From Arthrobacter luteolus NBRC 107841 (GTDB lineage Bacteria; Actinomycetota; Actinomycetes; Actinomycetales; Micrococcaceae): a DNA stretch of 64,000 nucleotides. Location: positions 1 to 64,000 of the forward strand of contig NZ_BCQM01000009.1 of NCBI RefSeq assembly GCF_001552075.1, in the 5' to 3' direction. Both the position numbers and the translations under genes were made by a program. Positions within the stretch are counted from its first letter, which is position 1, and each line of letters starts with the position of its first letter. Below, one piece after another: positions 26,098-34,567 of this stretch. The notes below the pieces were generated by a model. The model was not told where the DNA came from, did not search any database, and saw nothing but the letters and a program-made list of their open reading frames with translations.

Positions 26098-26355
26098 GAG
26101 GAAAACCCTCCGCTTTGGGACAGATCGACCCTCCTGGGATAAATCGGCAGCGGCGCACCGGAGGGAAATCCCAAAGCGCCCGGAAAATCCCAAACCGGAG
26201 GGAAACCGTGTCACAAACCGTCGGAGCTCTCCCAAACCGGAGGAAAACGCGACACATGGCGGAGGGTTTTCCCAAACCGGAGGGTAACGCGACACAGGGC
26301 GGAGGGTTGTTCGGTTTTCCCAAACCGGAGGGAAACGCTGCACATTGCGGAGGGC
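26098..26355 (+). repeat. Repeat array A (CCCAAACCGGAGGGAAA family)
   Basis: At least four units of 40-48 bases start at 26188, 26231, 26271 and 26319. Each has the core CCCAAACCGGAGG followed by AAA and, in most copies, GCG-CACA-GCGGAGGG. The left end (26103-26175) matches, in inverted orientation, the conserved terminal module of arrays B and C (AAAACCCTCCG, TGGG, ATCGACC, GGAGGGAAATC in that order). The whole non-coding stretch between 25837 and 26581 consists of this array, its flanks, the 60-bp repeat and a terminator. Confidence 0.85.
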
Positions 26356-26454
26356 CTACGGAAACACCGATTTCTGCGGTCGCCGGGCTCATCAGAGGCA
26401 CGGGCCATCAGCCATGTCGCCGTTTCCAATCCTATGTGACGAAAGTGAGCTACT

Positions 26455-26505
26455 GGGGCCACACCTTCCCCCCTTCGTAACGAGGGCTGGAAATCCCGTA
26501 GTTTG
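26455..26505 (+). repeat. Right copy of the ~50-bp direct repeat flanking array A
   Basis: This is the diverged partner of 26035-26085. The shared order is CCACACCTTCCCC, ACGAGGG, TGGAAA and CCCGTAG. Confidence 0.55.
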
Positions 26506-26517
26506 CGATCGATTGAG

Positions 26518-26551
26518 AAAGGTCCCCTTCCGGATTGGAAGGGGACCTTTT
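26518..26551 (+). terminator. Strong hairpin terminator before the small membrane protein gene
   Basis: AAAGGTCCCCTTCC (26518-26531) and GGAAGGGGACCTTT (26537-26550) form a 14-base perfect stem with a 5-base loop and a T run. No gene on the plus strand ends close by, so it may close read-through from the MFS gene or shield the next promoter. Confidence 0.8.
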
Positions 26552-26581
26552 CGTGTTTGCTGGGTGGTCTATGCTCGCGAC

Positions 26582-27022
26582 ATGCCTGACGCCCTAGACC
26601 CTTTGGAACAGGAGCCCGTACTACCGGATCCTGAAGGACCAGAGCCGGGCAAGGCTCCAGGCAGCTGGAGAAACACCCTCATCACAACCGCCATGGCGAC
26701 GCTGGCACTGCTGCCGGTAAATGCCATCGCCGGCGTTGTCCTGCTTTTTTCGCTAGAGACGTACGACGACTCCGGCCGTGGCGCCCCGTTCCGATCCTGC
26801 ACGGCGGAATCCACCAGCTGCGCAGAGCCCAGCTATGGCATGGCTGCCGCAGCTGGGCTCTGTTGCCTGGGAACGTTTTTTCTCGCGGCCTGGGCCGGGC
26901 GTCACATCGGCCGGCTGCCCAGGCGGTTCCTTTTCCCGCTCGGAGCATTCAGTGCTGGACTGACGCTGGCCGGAGCCGGGGTGCTCGGTGGCTTGGCTGT
27001 CGTTTTTCTGTTGGCCGGATGA
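26582..27022 (+). CDS. Small membrane protein of unknown function, leaderless
   Basis: The 146-residue protein has an acidic Pro-rich N-terminus (PLEQEPVLPDPEGPEPG) and about four membrane helices, with a Cys-containing extracytoplasmic loop (CTAESTSCAEPSYG) that could form a disulfide. No ribosome site is present; TATGCT lies 6 bases before the ATG, so the transcript is probably leaderless. I do not recognise the family. It stands next to repeat array A. Confidence 0.65.
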   Translation: MPDALDPLEQEPVLPDPEGPEPGKAPGSWRNTLITTAMATLALLPVNAIAGVVLLFSLETYDDSGRGAPFRSCTAESTSCAEPSYGMAAAAGLCCLGTFFLAAWAGRHIGRLPRRFLFPLGAFSAGLTLAGAGVLGGLAVVFLLAG

Positions 27023-27076
27023 CCCTGCTTCCCCCCCCCAGCTCTTGGAGCCGCTGCGGCCCAGCCCTGCGGGTGA

Positions 27077-28543
27077 CTAGCCTGCCGCAGCCCCGGACAC
27101 AGCAGCTCCGGAGGTGGCAGCTCCGGACACCGGGACCGCCACACCCGCCGCCGGTATCGAGTGCTGGCCAGTCACAGCATTCACGGTGCGGGTCTGCAGG
27201 TACTCGGACAGGCCCCAGCGGCCGCGTTCCCGGCCCATTCCCGAGGCCTTCCAGCCGCCGAACGGCGCGTCCAGCTCCACCTGCGTGTGCTGGTTGATCC
27301 ATACTGTGCCGGCCTCGATCCGGGAGGCCAGCTCTCCGGCGCGGTCCAGGTCGGGCGACCACACCGACGCGCCGAGTCCAAATTCCTGCCCGTTCAGGTG
27401 AGCCAGGACATCCTCGACGTCGTCGTACACGGAGACCGGAAGCGCCGAACCGAACTGCTCGGAGCAGACCAGTGGGGTGTCATACGGGGCATCGGCAATG
27501 ATCGTCGGTTCCATGAAGTACCCGGGCAGTGGGGTGCCCGTGCCGCCGCCGAAGGCGAGCCGGCCGCCGTCGTTCACTGCCTGCGTGACCAGGCTGGAGA
27601 CCAGGTCCCGCTGCGCGGCGTTGTGCATCGGTCCCATGCCGGTGCCTGTATCGAGGCCGCGGCCCACTACCAAGCCGGCCGCCGCAGCAGCCAGGGCCTC
27701 CGTGAGCTCGCCGGCCAGGCTGCGCGGCACAAACACGCGCTTCACGGCCATGCAGACCTGCCCGGCGTTGCGGAAGGCCGAACCGATGATGCCTGCCGCG
27801 GTGAAGGCGGGATCGGCGTCGGGGAGCACGATCGCCGGATCGTTGCCGCCAAGCTCCAGCGTTACCCGCTTCACCGTGGGGGCGGCCTGGGCCATGATCG
27901 CGGTTCCCACCTCGGTGGAGCCAGTGAAGGAAATCTTCCGTACGCCCGGCAGGGTGCTCAGCGCCCGGCTGAGCACACCCCGGCCGGTCACGGATGTGAG
28001 CACATGCGGCGGAAGGAAACCGTTCATCAGCTCCACCAGGGCGATGGTGGACAGCGGGGTGCTCGGGGAAGGCTTGGCGATCACCGTGCAGCCGGCCACC
28101 AGCGCCGGAGCCAGTTTGACCGCCAGCAGAGAGATCGGAAAGTTCCACGGCGTGATGGCACCGACCAGGCCAACCGGACGGTAGTGGACTGCCAGACGGC
28201 GGCCGTCGCGTTCGGGCAGCTGCTCGGTCTGGTACCACTCAAGATCGGCGTAGTACTCGAACAATCCGGCGGCGACCTGGAACTCCATGACTGCCTCGCG
28301 CAGGACCTTGCCCTGTTCGCGGCTGAGGATTTCTCCCAGCCGGCCGGACTGGTCCCGGACCGCAACGGCGATGGAGCGCAGCGCCGAGCGACGGGCCTCC
28401 CGGTCAGCGGCCCAGGCCGCGGCGGCGGTGCCGGCCAGGGCGACGGCGCATTCAACGTCCTCGGCTGTATGCAGGGGCGCGGTGCCGACGACTTCCAAGG
28501 TGGCCGGGTCGAAGACCTCATAGGTGGTGGGGTAAACAGACAC
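27077..28543 (-). CDS. Aldehyde dehydrogenase family protein
   Basis: The 488-residue enzyme has the ALDH signatures: TPWNFP, KISFTGSTEVG, VTLELGGNDP with the general base Glu230, and NAGQVCMA with nucleophile Cys264. It oxidises an aldehyde to the acid with NAD(P). The GTG at 28543 has AAAGGA upstream. It is divergent from the coniferyl-alcohol-dehydrogenase-like SDR; a pair that oxidises alcohol to aldehyde to acid (for example coniferyl alcohol to ferulic acid) is a reasonable hypothesis. Vanillin or another aldehyde is also possible. Confidence 0.88.
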   Translation of the reverse strand: MSVYPTTYEVFDPATLEVVGTAPLHTAEDVECAVALAGTAAAAWAADREARRSALRSIAVAVRDQSGRLGEILSREQGKVLREAVMEFQVAAGLFEYYADLEWYQTEQLPERDGRRLAVHYRPVGLVGAITPWNFPISLLAVKLAPALVAGCTVIAKPSPSTPLSTIALVELMNGFLPPHVLTSVTGRGVLSRALSTLPGVRKISFTGSTEVGTAIMAQAAPTVKRVTLELGGNDPAIVLPDADPAFTAAGIIGSAFRNAGQVCMAVKRVFVPRSLAGELTEALAAAAAGLVVGRGLDTGTGMGPMHNAAQRDLVSSLVTQAVNDGGRLAFGGGTGTPLPGYFMEPTIIADAPYDTPLVCSEQFGSALPVSVYDDVEDVLAHLNGQEFGLGASVWSPDLDRAGELASRIEAGTVWINQHTQVELDAPFGGWKASGMGRERGRWGLSEYLQTRTVNAVTGQHSIPAAGVAVPVSGAATSGAAVSGAAAG

Positions 28544-28723
28544 GGGCCGTCCTTTTCGCGTTGTCACTGGTGGTTCCAGCCTTGTCCGTTGCGGGGAAAC
28601 GGACAAGTCGCATTATCTGTCCAGTGGAAAGGCGGCCTTGCCTGGGTGCGTGTGGAGGAGAAGATTGGTCAGCGAAGAGCCGTGGCCGCTGCCGCGGAAG
28701 CACGGAGAAAACGGAGACGAAGC

Positions 28724-29512
28724 ATGGGCATGTTTGCAGGACAGAGGATTGTGGTTACCGGAGCTGCCTCGGGCATCGGCGCAGCCACGGCGGCGGCGTT
28801 CACTGCTGCCGGTGCTGAGGTCATCGGCATCGACCGCAACCAGGCCGAGGATTTCTCCGGGGAGTTCATCCAGGCGGATCTCTCCACTCCGCAGGGTGTT
28901 GCCGACGCCGCCGAACAGGTCAGCGGCGCCATCCATGGGCTGGCGAATATCGCCGGTGTACCGGGCACCGCACCGTTTGAGCTGGTGCTCACGGTCAACG
29001 TCTTCGGCCTGCGGGAGCTGACCATGGCTCTGCTGCCGCAGATTTCCGACGGCGGATTCGTCACCAACCTGGCGTCCTCGGTGGCAGCCGGCTGGGCCGG
29101 GCGCCGGGAACAGCTGTTCGCGTTCGTCTCCGCCGCCGACTGGGACGAAGCGCTGGCCGGCGCGCATCAGGACCCCGAGATTACCGGCAACTCCTACCGT
29201 TTCTCCAAGGAAGCGGTCCGGCTGCTTACCGAGCTGCAGGCCAGCGAAAACCTGGGCCGTCTCCGGGTGAACTCGGTGAGCCCGGGCCCGGTGGAAACCC
29301 CGATCCTGGCCGACTTCAAGAAGGACCACGGTGTGGAGAAGGTGGAGGGCGCAGTGGCGCTGCTGGGCCGTGCCGCCTCCGCCCGGGACATCGCCAACGT
29401 GATCACCTTCCTCGCCTCGCCGCAGGCCGGCTGGGTAAACGGCACGGACATCCGGGTCGACGGCGGGCTTGGTGCCCACCGCGGCTCGGTGCAGCTGCTG
29501 CCTGTGGGGTAG
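28724..29512 (+). CDS. Coniferyl-alcohol-dehydrogenase-like SDR
   Basis: The 262-residue SDR has TGAASGIG, catalytic Tyr158 and Lys162 (YRFSK) and a C-terminal VNGTDIRVDGG. The blocks IGIDRNQAEDF, FIQADLSTPQGV and ANIAGVPGTAP resemble Pseudomonas coniferyl-alcohol dehydrogenase (CalA) as I recall it, including an insertion before the catalytic Tyr (about 130-155). The predicted reaction is oxidation of coniferyl or a similar aryl-allyl alcohol to the aldehyde. GGAG lies 9 bases before the first of two nearby ATGs (28724, 28730). Confidence 0.82.
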   Translation: MGMFAGQRIVVTGAASGIGAATAAAFTAAGAEVIGIDRNQAEDFSGEFIQADLSTPQGVADAAEQVSGAIHGLANIAGVPGTAPFELVLTVNVFGLRELTMALLPQISDGGFVTNLASSVAAGWAGRREQLFAFVSAADWDEALAGAHQDPEITGNSYRFSKEAVRLLTELQASENLGRLRVNSVSPGPVETPILADFKKDHGVEKVEGAVALLGRAASARDIANVITFLASPQAGWVNGTDIRVDGGLGAHRGSVQLLPVG

Positions 29513-29856
29513 CGGGCAGCACGGCGGGAACAATGCAGCACGGCGGGAACACTTCAGTGGGCTGCCCATACTGAACTGTGCCGCCAACACTGAACGGCTC
29601 CCCAGCCTCAGCCAGGGAGTCGTTCCAAGGCCCGGCCATCGAACCTACTGGTCCCGGCCATGTGGACCTGACGGCCCTCCACGGAGGGAGGACCTAGTTG
29701 GGATTCTCTGCAGCAAACCTCAACCTCCTTCCAGTAGAGCACCACCACACGCGGAGGGAACCCCGCACCCCGAATTTCTTTGGCTCGGAGCCTCCAGCCA
29801 GCATCACCGCAGGTCAGCGTCCCAACAAAGGGAGAAAGACGTGATAGACACGAACC
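29513..29856. other. Gap without a recognised gene
   Basis: These 344 bases hold a short direct repeat (GCACGGCGGGAACA twice, 29518-29550) and nothing else I can assign. The promoter of the peroxidase gene must lie in the right half. No good ribosome site precedes the peroxidase ATG. Confidence 0.5.
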
Positions 29857-30354
29857 ATGGCAACCACAGCATTTAAAGAGAACCCTGTCCGTACCTCCGG
29901 TGAGCTTCCCGCCGTCGGCACCTCCGCTCCGGCCTTCGAACTGGTCGGCACCGACCTCGCCGCCGTGACCCTGTCCGGGTTCGCCGGCCGCCGCGTGGTC
30001 CTGAACATCTTCCCGAGCGTGGACACCGGTGTGTGCGCGCAGAGCGTCCGCCGCTTCAACGAAGTGGCCGCCGGGCTGGAGAACACCGCCGTGGTGTGTG
30101 TTTCCAAGGATCTTCCCTTCGCGCTCGGCCGCTTCTGCGGTGCAGAGGGCATCGAGAACGTGGTGGCGGCGTCCGCCTTCCGCAGCAGCTTCGGCGAAGA
30201 CTTTGGACTCACCCAGGCTGACGGTCCGCTGGCCGGCCTGCTGGCCCGCGCCGTCGTCGTCCTGGATGCCGAGGGCACCGTGCTGTACACGCAGCTGGTT
30301 CCGGAGATCACCACCGAACCGGATTACGACGACGTCGTCGCGGCTCTCGCATAG
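29857..30354 (+). CDS. tpx: Thiol peroxidase (Tpx, atypical 2-Cys peroxiredoxin)
   Basis: Tpx reduces hydrogen peroxide and alkyl hydroperoxides with thioredoxin. The 165-residue protein has the family motif [17 protein letters not shown] with peroxidatic Cys60 and the resolving Cys94 in RFCGAEG, plus the [11 protein letters not shown] strand that is diagnostic for Tpx. The length is normal. It is monocistronic, with a strong terminator just after the stop. Confidence 0.96.
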   Translation: MATTAFKENPVRTSGELPAVGTSAPAFELVGTDLAAVTLSGFAGRRVVLNIFPSVDTGVCAQSVRRFNEVAAGLENTAVVCVSKDLPFALGRFCGAEGIENVVAASAFRSSFGEDFGLTQADGPLAGLLARAVVVLDAEGTVLYTQLVPEITTEPDYDDVVAALA

Positions 30355-30370
30355 TCTTCAGTACGCGTTT

Positions 30371-30410
30371 GAGGCCCGTTCCGCCGTAGCGGGACGGGCC
30401 TCTTTCTTTT
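30371..30410 (+). terminator. Intrinsic terminator after tpx
   Basis: GAGGCCCGTTCCGC (30371-30384) pairs with GCGGGACGGGCCTC (30389-30402) with one mismatch, and is followed by TTTCTTTT. Confidence 0.92.
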
Positions 30411-30513
30411 GGGAAAAGCCGCAGGTCAGGGGCCTAGAATGGACCCGGGGCCACCGGCAGGACGGCCGTGCCTCGCACTTTTTGCACGCAGGTCTCAATG
30501 CTTGGGGGAACAG

Positions 30514-32268
30514 ATGAATAAGGAACAGGGCCAACCTGGGCTCGGCGGCGACCAGGGACCGAACGAGGCAGAGCAGCCTGAAGCGGTCCGGGAAGCTGGG
30601 GGAGCAACACCGGGCGGGCCGGTGCCGGCTGAGCCAGCCGCAGGAGAATCGGCCGGCCGGGCAGCCGGGTTTGAGGACGCCGGTACCGGGCCGAGGGCGG
30701 ACGACAGCTCGCGGCTCGCACCGCCCAGCGGATTCGCTTCGCCGGGCGGGTCCTTTGCGGCTCCCAGCGGTGGTCCGGCAGGCTCTGACGGCGCTCCGGA
30801 CCGCAAACCGGGCAACACTCCGGGCAACCACGCCGATGCCGGCGCCCAGAATCCGGGTGGATCCGGCGGTCCGTACGTTGTTGCCGGGTACCCGGCGTCT
30901 GCCCGCCCTTTGACCTCTTATGACCGGCCCAGCGGAAATCCCTACGCCGGGATTCCGGCAGCCGGCAACACCCCGCCCGGTGGTTCCGCACCACTGCCGC
31001 ACTACCCGCCGGCGGGCGCTCCCACCGGGTCAGCTGGCCAGCCGGGAGCCGGAGGTGCCGGAGCCGGACTTTCTGCGGGTGAAGTTCCCGGGGGCGTCGG
31101 CCCGGGTGCTGCTGATCCAGGCCCGGCTGATCCAAGCTCCGCCGATCCGGCTGCCGGTGCGCCGGAATACGTCAGACCGACCTATGGAATGCCGGAGCAG
31201 CCCCCGCAGCAGTACACAATGCCGGGCCAGGCTCCCCAGCAGTACGCCGCGGCAGGCCAGGCCCCTCAGCAGTACGCGATGCCGGGCCAGGGGACGCCGG
31301 GAGGTTACGGACCCGGATACCCGGGCACCCCCGGATCCCAGGGCCCGGGCTACCCCGGAAGCCAGGGCTTCCCGGGATACCAGGGCTACCCCGGAAGCCA
31401 GGGCTACCCCGGCTACCCGGGCTACCCGGGCACCCAGCCGGCCCGGACACCCGGGAAGGCATTGGGTATCGCTGCGCTGAGCGTCGCCGGCGCAGGGCTG
31501 ATCATCTCCTGGCTGCCGTTCTTCAATGTGTTTACCTTCGTACTTGGCGTCGTGGCCCTGGGTCTGGGTATCCCGGCGCTGATCAAGGGATTCCGCGCCC
31601 GCAACGTGGCCCGGGTGCTCGGCATCGTTGCCCTGGCCGTCGCTGTGCTGTCGATGATCATTGCCGGCAGCGTCACTGCCCTCATCGTGGATTCGTTCCG
31701 GCAATCGAGTATGGGCCAGTATGACGCCGAGTCGGATCCGCAGCCTGTCCGTCCACTGCCGAACGCTTCCGGATCGCCGGATGCGCTCGCATCCCCGGAC
31801 GAGTACACCTTCGAAATCAGCGACTCGTTCATGGCGAAGGTGCTCTCCGCGCCGGCGGTTTCGGCGGGCGACGAGGTTCAGGTGGGCGACTACACGGTCA
31901 CCCTGGTCTCCGTGGACGGCAACGCATCCGCCGAGGTGCAGGAGCGGGACCCTTCCGCGGGTGCACCGGACCACAACTACGTGATCTTCGAGTTCACCAC
32001 CGTCTACAACGGAGACGGTGAAGGCCGGCTATGGCTGGACCTCGCCCCCGAGTTCATCGGTGCTGACAGCCGCTCCTACAGTGTCCTGGACTGCTCCATG
32101 GATCTCGGTGTGAACGCCTTCGACCAGCCAAATCTCAAAAAGGGAGACACCCGCACCTACGAGTTCTGCATGGACCTCCCCGATGAGGCGATCGGAGAGG
32201 ACAGCAGGACCAGCCTGCGGATGATCCTCGCCGACAACAACGAACCGGTGTACTGGCGCCTGCCATAA
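30514..32268 (+). CDS. Large Pro/Gly/Gln-rich membrane protein with DUF4190-like helices and DUF4352-like C-terminal domain
   Basis: The 584-residue protein begins with a long cytoplasmic low-complexity region of about 330 residues, including MPGQAPQQYA repeats and a GYPGSQGYPGYPG collagen-like stretch. Two to three membrane helices follow (ALGIAALSVAGAGLIIS, VLGVVALGLGIPALI, VLGIVALAVAVLS), as in DUF4190. The outer C-terminal domain (about 440-584) resembles DUF4352/telomere-binding-like immunoglobulin folds (VGDYTVTLVSVDGNA...VIFEFTTVYNGDG). GGGGGA before the ATG at 30514 marks the start. Its function is unknown; a cell-envelope sensor or scaffold is a guess. Confidence 0.8.
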   Translation: MNKEQGQPGLGGDQGPNEAEQPEAVREAGGATPGGPVPAEPAAGESAGRAAGFEDAGTGPRADDSSRLAPPSGFASPGGSFAAPSGGPAGSDGAPDRKPGNTPGNHADAGAQNPGGSGGPYVVAGYPASARPLTSYDRPSGNPYAGIPAAGNTPPGGSAPLPHYPPAGAPTGSAGQPGAGGAGAGLSAGEVPGGVGPGAADPGPADPSSADPAAGAPEYVRPTYGMPEQPPQQYTMPGQAPQQYAAAGQAPQQYAMPGQGTPGGYGPGYPGTPGSQGPGYPGSQGFPGYQGYPGSQGYPGYPGYPGTQPARTPGKALGIAALSVAGAGLIISWLPFFNVFTFVLGVVALGLGIPALIKGFRARNVARVLGIVALAVAVLSMIIAGSVTALIVDSFRQSSMGQYDAESDPQPVRPLPNASGSPDALASPDEYTFEISDSFMAKVLSAPAVSAGDEVQVGDYTVTLVSVDGNASAEVQERDPSAGAPDHNYVIFEFTTVYNGDGEGRLWLDLAPEFIGADSRSYSVLDCSMDLGVNAFDQPNLKKGDTRTYEFCMDLPDEAIGEDSRTSLRMILADNNEPVYWRLP

Positions 32269-32336
32269 CCCTGGACCCCGGTGAACCTGCAGCACCCGTA
32301 GAAGCGTAAATCTGTAAACCGGCCAAACACAGTGGC

Positions 32337-32376
32337 GACGCCGGCACCCGCCTGGGTGCCGGCGTCGTCCATTTTT
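32337..32376 (+). terminator. Intrinsic terminator after the Pro-rich membrane protein gene
   Basis: GACGCCGGCACCC (32337-32349) and GGGTGCCGGCGTC (32354-32366) form a perfect 13-base stem, followed by a T5 run at 32372-32376. Confidence 0.92.
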
Positions 32377-32414
32377 GTGGGCCCGGAGTCCGTCCTGACG
32401 GGCTTTTCCATGAT

Positions 32415-32431
32415 TTCTACACGGCGTAGAA
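32415..32431. promoter_or_regulatory. Palindrome upstream of the flavohaemoprotein gene
   Basis: TTCTAC-acggc-GTAGAA is a perfect 6-base inverted repeat with a 5-base spacer, 82 bases before the start of hmp. It is a candidate site for a nitric-oxide-responsive repressor such as NsrR, but I cannot match it to a known consensus from memory. Confidence 0.5.
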
Positions 32432-32512
32432 GAGGAGTAGTGTGACTGTCGGAAGTCGGTGAATTTTGCTCCTGGCTTTCGAATTGCGCTTCGTTGAGTC
32501 AAGGAGTTTTAC

Positions 32513-33721
32513 GTGCTTTCAGATACATCCCGTCCCGTAGTTGAGGCCACTTTGCCGGTGGTTGGTGAGCACATCGGGGAAATCGCGAAACGCTTTTATG
32601 CACACATGTTCGCCGAGAAACCTGAACTGCTTGACGGCCTGTTCAACCGCGGAAACCAGGCCGAGGGCCGGCAGCAGCAGGCGCTGGCCGGATCGGTTGC
32701 CGCCTTTGCCGGTTTCCTGGTGAATCAGCCCGGCGAGCTGCCCGACCATTTGCTGGCCCGGATTTCACACAAGCACGTTTCCCTGGGCCTGCGGCCGGAA
32801 CAGTACAAGATTGTGCACGACCACCTGATGTGGGCCATCGGCGATGTCCTGGGCGACGCCGTGACACCCGAGGTGGCGGCAGCATGGGACGAGGTGTACT
32901 GGCTGATGGCCAACGCCCTCATCAACCAGGAGCGGGCCATGTACACGGCTGCGGACCTCACACCGGAAAGTGTCTGGAGCACCTGGCGGGTGACGGAGAA
33001 GATTCAGGAAACCGCCGACGTCGTGACCTTTGTGGTCGAGCCCGTCGACGGCGGCACGATGAAGCCGGCGCTGCCCGGCCAGTACGTTTCGCTGAAGGCA
33101 CTGATGCCCGACGGCGTACACCAGCCGCGGCAGTACAGCCTCACCCGGGCGGACGACGGGCTCACTCGCCAGTTCTCCGTCAAGCGGGTTCACGGCCGTC
33201 CGACCCCCGACGGCGAGGTCTCCAACCTGCTGCACGCCAAAGTGAATGTGGGCGATGAGGTGGTGCTGTCGGCCCCGTTCGGCGAGGTGGTGCTTCGGGA
33301 AACCGGCCGGCCGGTGGTGTTCGCCAGCGCTGGCATCGGCATCACGCCCATGGCCGGAATGATTTCCCACCTGGTCCAGTCGTCGGCGGTCCGTCCCGTG
33401 ACGCTGCTGCATGCCGACAAATCGGCGGAGTCCTTCGCGCTGCGGGAACAGGTGCGGGCGGATCTGGCGCAGCTGCCGGATGCCTCGCTGACCACCTGGT
33501 TCTCGGAGCCTGCGCCTGCGGGTCAGGAGGATGCCCGTCAGTTCTCCGGTGCCATGGACCTGGCCGCCTTCGAGCTTCCCACGGACGCCGATTACTACCT
33601 GTGCGGCCCGCTCGGCTTTATGCAGGCGACCCGCAGCACGCTGATTGCCCGTGGGATTCCCGCCCAGGACATCCAGTACGAGGTCTTCGGCCCCGACCTC
33701 TGGCTGGCTGCGCCTCAGTAG
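32513..33721 (+). CDS. hmp: Flavohaemoprotein (nitric oxide dioxygenase)
   Basis: Hmp converts nitric oxide and O2 to nitrate using NAD(P)H. The 402-residue protein has an N-terminal globin with Tyr29 in the distal pocket (RFYAHMF) and proximal His88 (ISHKHVSLGL). A FAD domain follows with RQYSLTR, then an NAD domain with FASAGIGITPMAGMI and YYLCGPLGFM. The domain order and length are those of the family. The GTG start has AGGAG 7 bases upstream. Confidence 0.96.
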   Translation: MLSDTSRPVVEATLPVVGEHIGEIAKRFYAHMFAEKPELLDGLFNRGNQAEGRQQQALAGSVAAFAGFLVNQPGELPDHLLARISHKHVSLGLRPEQYKIVHDHLMWAIGDVLGDAVTPEVAAAWDEVYWLMANALINQERAMYTAADLTPESVWSTWRVTEKIQETADVVTFVVEPVDGGTMKPALPGQYVSLKALMPDGVHQPRQYSLTRADDGLTRQFSVKRVHGRPTPDGEVSNLLHAKVNVGDEVVLSAPFGEVVLRETGRPVVFASAGIGITPMAGMISHLVQSSAVRPVTLLHADKSAESFALREQVRADLAQLPDASLTTWFSEPAPAGQEDARQFSGAMDLAAFELPTDADYYLCGPLGFMQATRSTLIARGIPAQDIQYEVFGPDLWLAAPQ

Positions 33722-33815
33722 CGGGAAGGGCCGGGAGTGGCGTCCCGGGGCGTGCCGGGGCCGGTGCCGCCGCCCGCCGGTGCCGGAGCCGGGCCTCGCC
33801 GCCGGGACGTGCTGC

Positions 33816-34439
33816 TTACCGGTCGAGCTGCGCCTGGATTTCTTCCCACGAAGGCTCGGCCGCGCCGCGGTTCCAGGGCAGGTAGGAGAGTGCCTTGCCC
33901 ATGGCGCAGGTGTTGGACAGCGAGGAGAAAACCAGACCGCCGCTGATTCCGCCGGCCAGGACCCGGAACTTCGGAGACGCGGTGCGTCCGGCCAACAGGC
34001 TGATGCCCACCAGGCTGCCGGCTACGAACCGGACCTGGCGTTCCATGTCCCAGACCTGCTTTCCGCGCACCACGGTGCCGCCGGCCTTTTCGAAGTCTGC
34101 GACGCTGCCGGTGAGCACCGAGCCACCCTGGAGGCCTGCCGCGGCAAGGCGGTCGTGAGCCTGTTTGGCCCGCACGCCGGACTGGCACAGGATCACGGTG
34201 TCCTCACCCAGCCGTGCGGCCAGTTCGGCCGTGTGCGCGGAGAGCAGCGGCAGCGGAATATTGTGCGAGCCGGGGATGTGCGCGGATTCGAATTCGGCGG
34301 GATTGCGGACGTCGACCAGCATCACGGCCGGATTCTCCTGGACCAGGGACGCGAGCGTCCGCGGGTCGATCGAGGTTGGACCGTTCGGGGTAGCGGTGGC
34401 GGCGTCTGTAGCGGTGGCAGCGGCAGAGGAGGTGCTCAT
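33816..34439 (-). CDS. Rhodanese domain protein with C-terminal membrane helices (YgaP-like)
   Basis: The 207-residue protein has a rhodanese domain (about 20-125) with active-site loop CQSGVR, Cys85 forming the persulfide. A C-terminal DUF2892-like hairpin of two helices follows (VRFVAGSLVGISLLAG, FRVLAGGISGGLVF). E. coli YgaP has this same architecture and transfers sulfur at the membrane. The gene is convergent with hmp; YgaP-type proteins have been linked to nitric oxide handling, so the pairing may be functional. Confidence 0.88.
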   Translation of the reverse strand: MSTSSAAATATDAATATPNGPTSIDPRTLASLVQENPAVMLVDVRNPAEFESAHIPGSHNIPLPLLSAHTAELAARLGEDTVILCQSGVRAKQAHDRLAAAGLQGGSVLTGSVADFEKAGGTVVRGKQVWDMERQVRFVAGSLVGISLLAGRTASPKFRVLAGGISGGLVFSSLSNTCAMGKALSYLPWNRGAAEPSWEEIQAQLDR

Positions 34440-34554
34440 GCGGGTTCCTTCGGTAGTGGTGGCCGGAGCGAAGTCACCACCGTAGGACCCGAATCTGGGA
34501 GATGTCCCGGGATATTACGCAGTGTGGCCTTGGATGGCCCACGATGGCGTCAAG

Positions 34555-34560
34555 TAAGCT
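34555..34560 (+). promoter_or_regulatory. Leaderless -10 element of the first membrane-protein cassette
   Basis: TAAGCT lies 7 bases before the ATG at 34568, inside GTCAAGTAAGCTCGCGGCC. The same element and spacing occur at 43255 before the paralogue. With no ribosome site, translation most likely begins at the transcript's 5' end. Confidence 0.6.
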
Positions 34561-34567
34561 CGCGGCC

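Noticed and set aside
26055-26480. 141-codon frame through repeat array A
   Set aside because: The frame consists of translated repeat units (PKPEGNA and similar) and lacks a ribosome site.
27161-28723. 520-codon extension upstream of the coniferyl-alcohol-dehydrogenase-like gene
   Set aside because: It runs through the antisense of the aldehyde dehydrogenase. A ribosome site and the SDR N-terminus place the start at 28724.
34502-34567. 22-codon N-terminal extension of the 34.6-kb membrane protein
   Set aside because: The paralogue at 43.3 kb aligns from MGN onward, and a conserved -10 element lies in the would-be extension.
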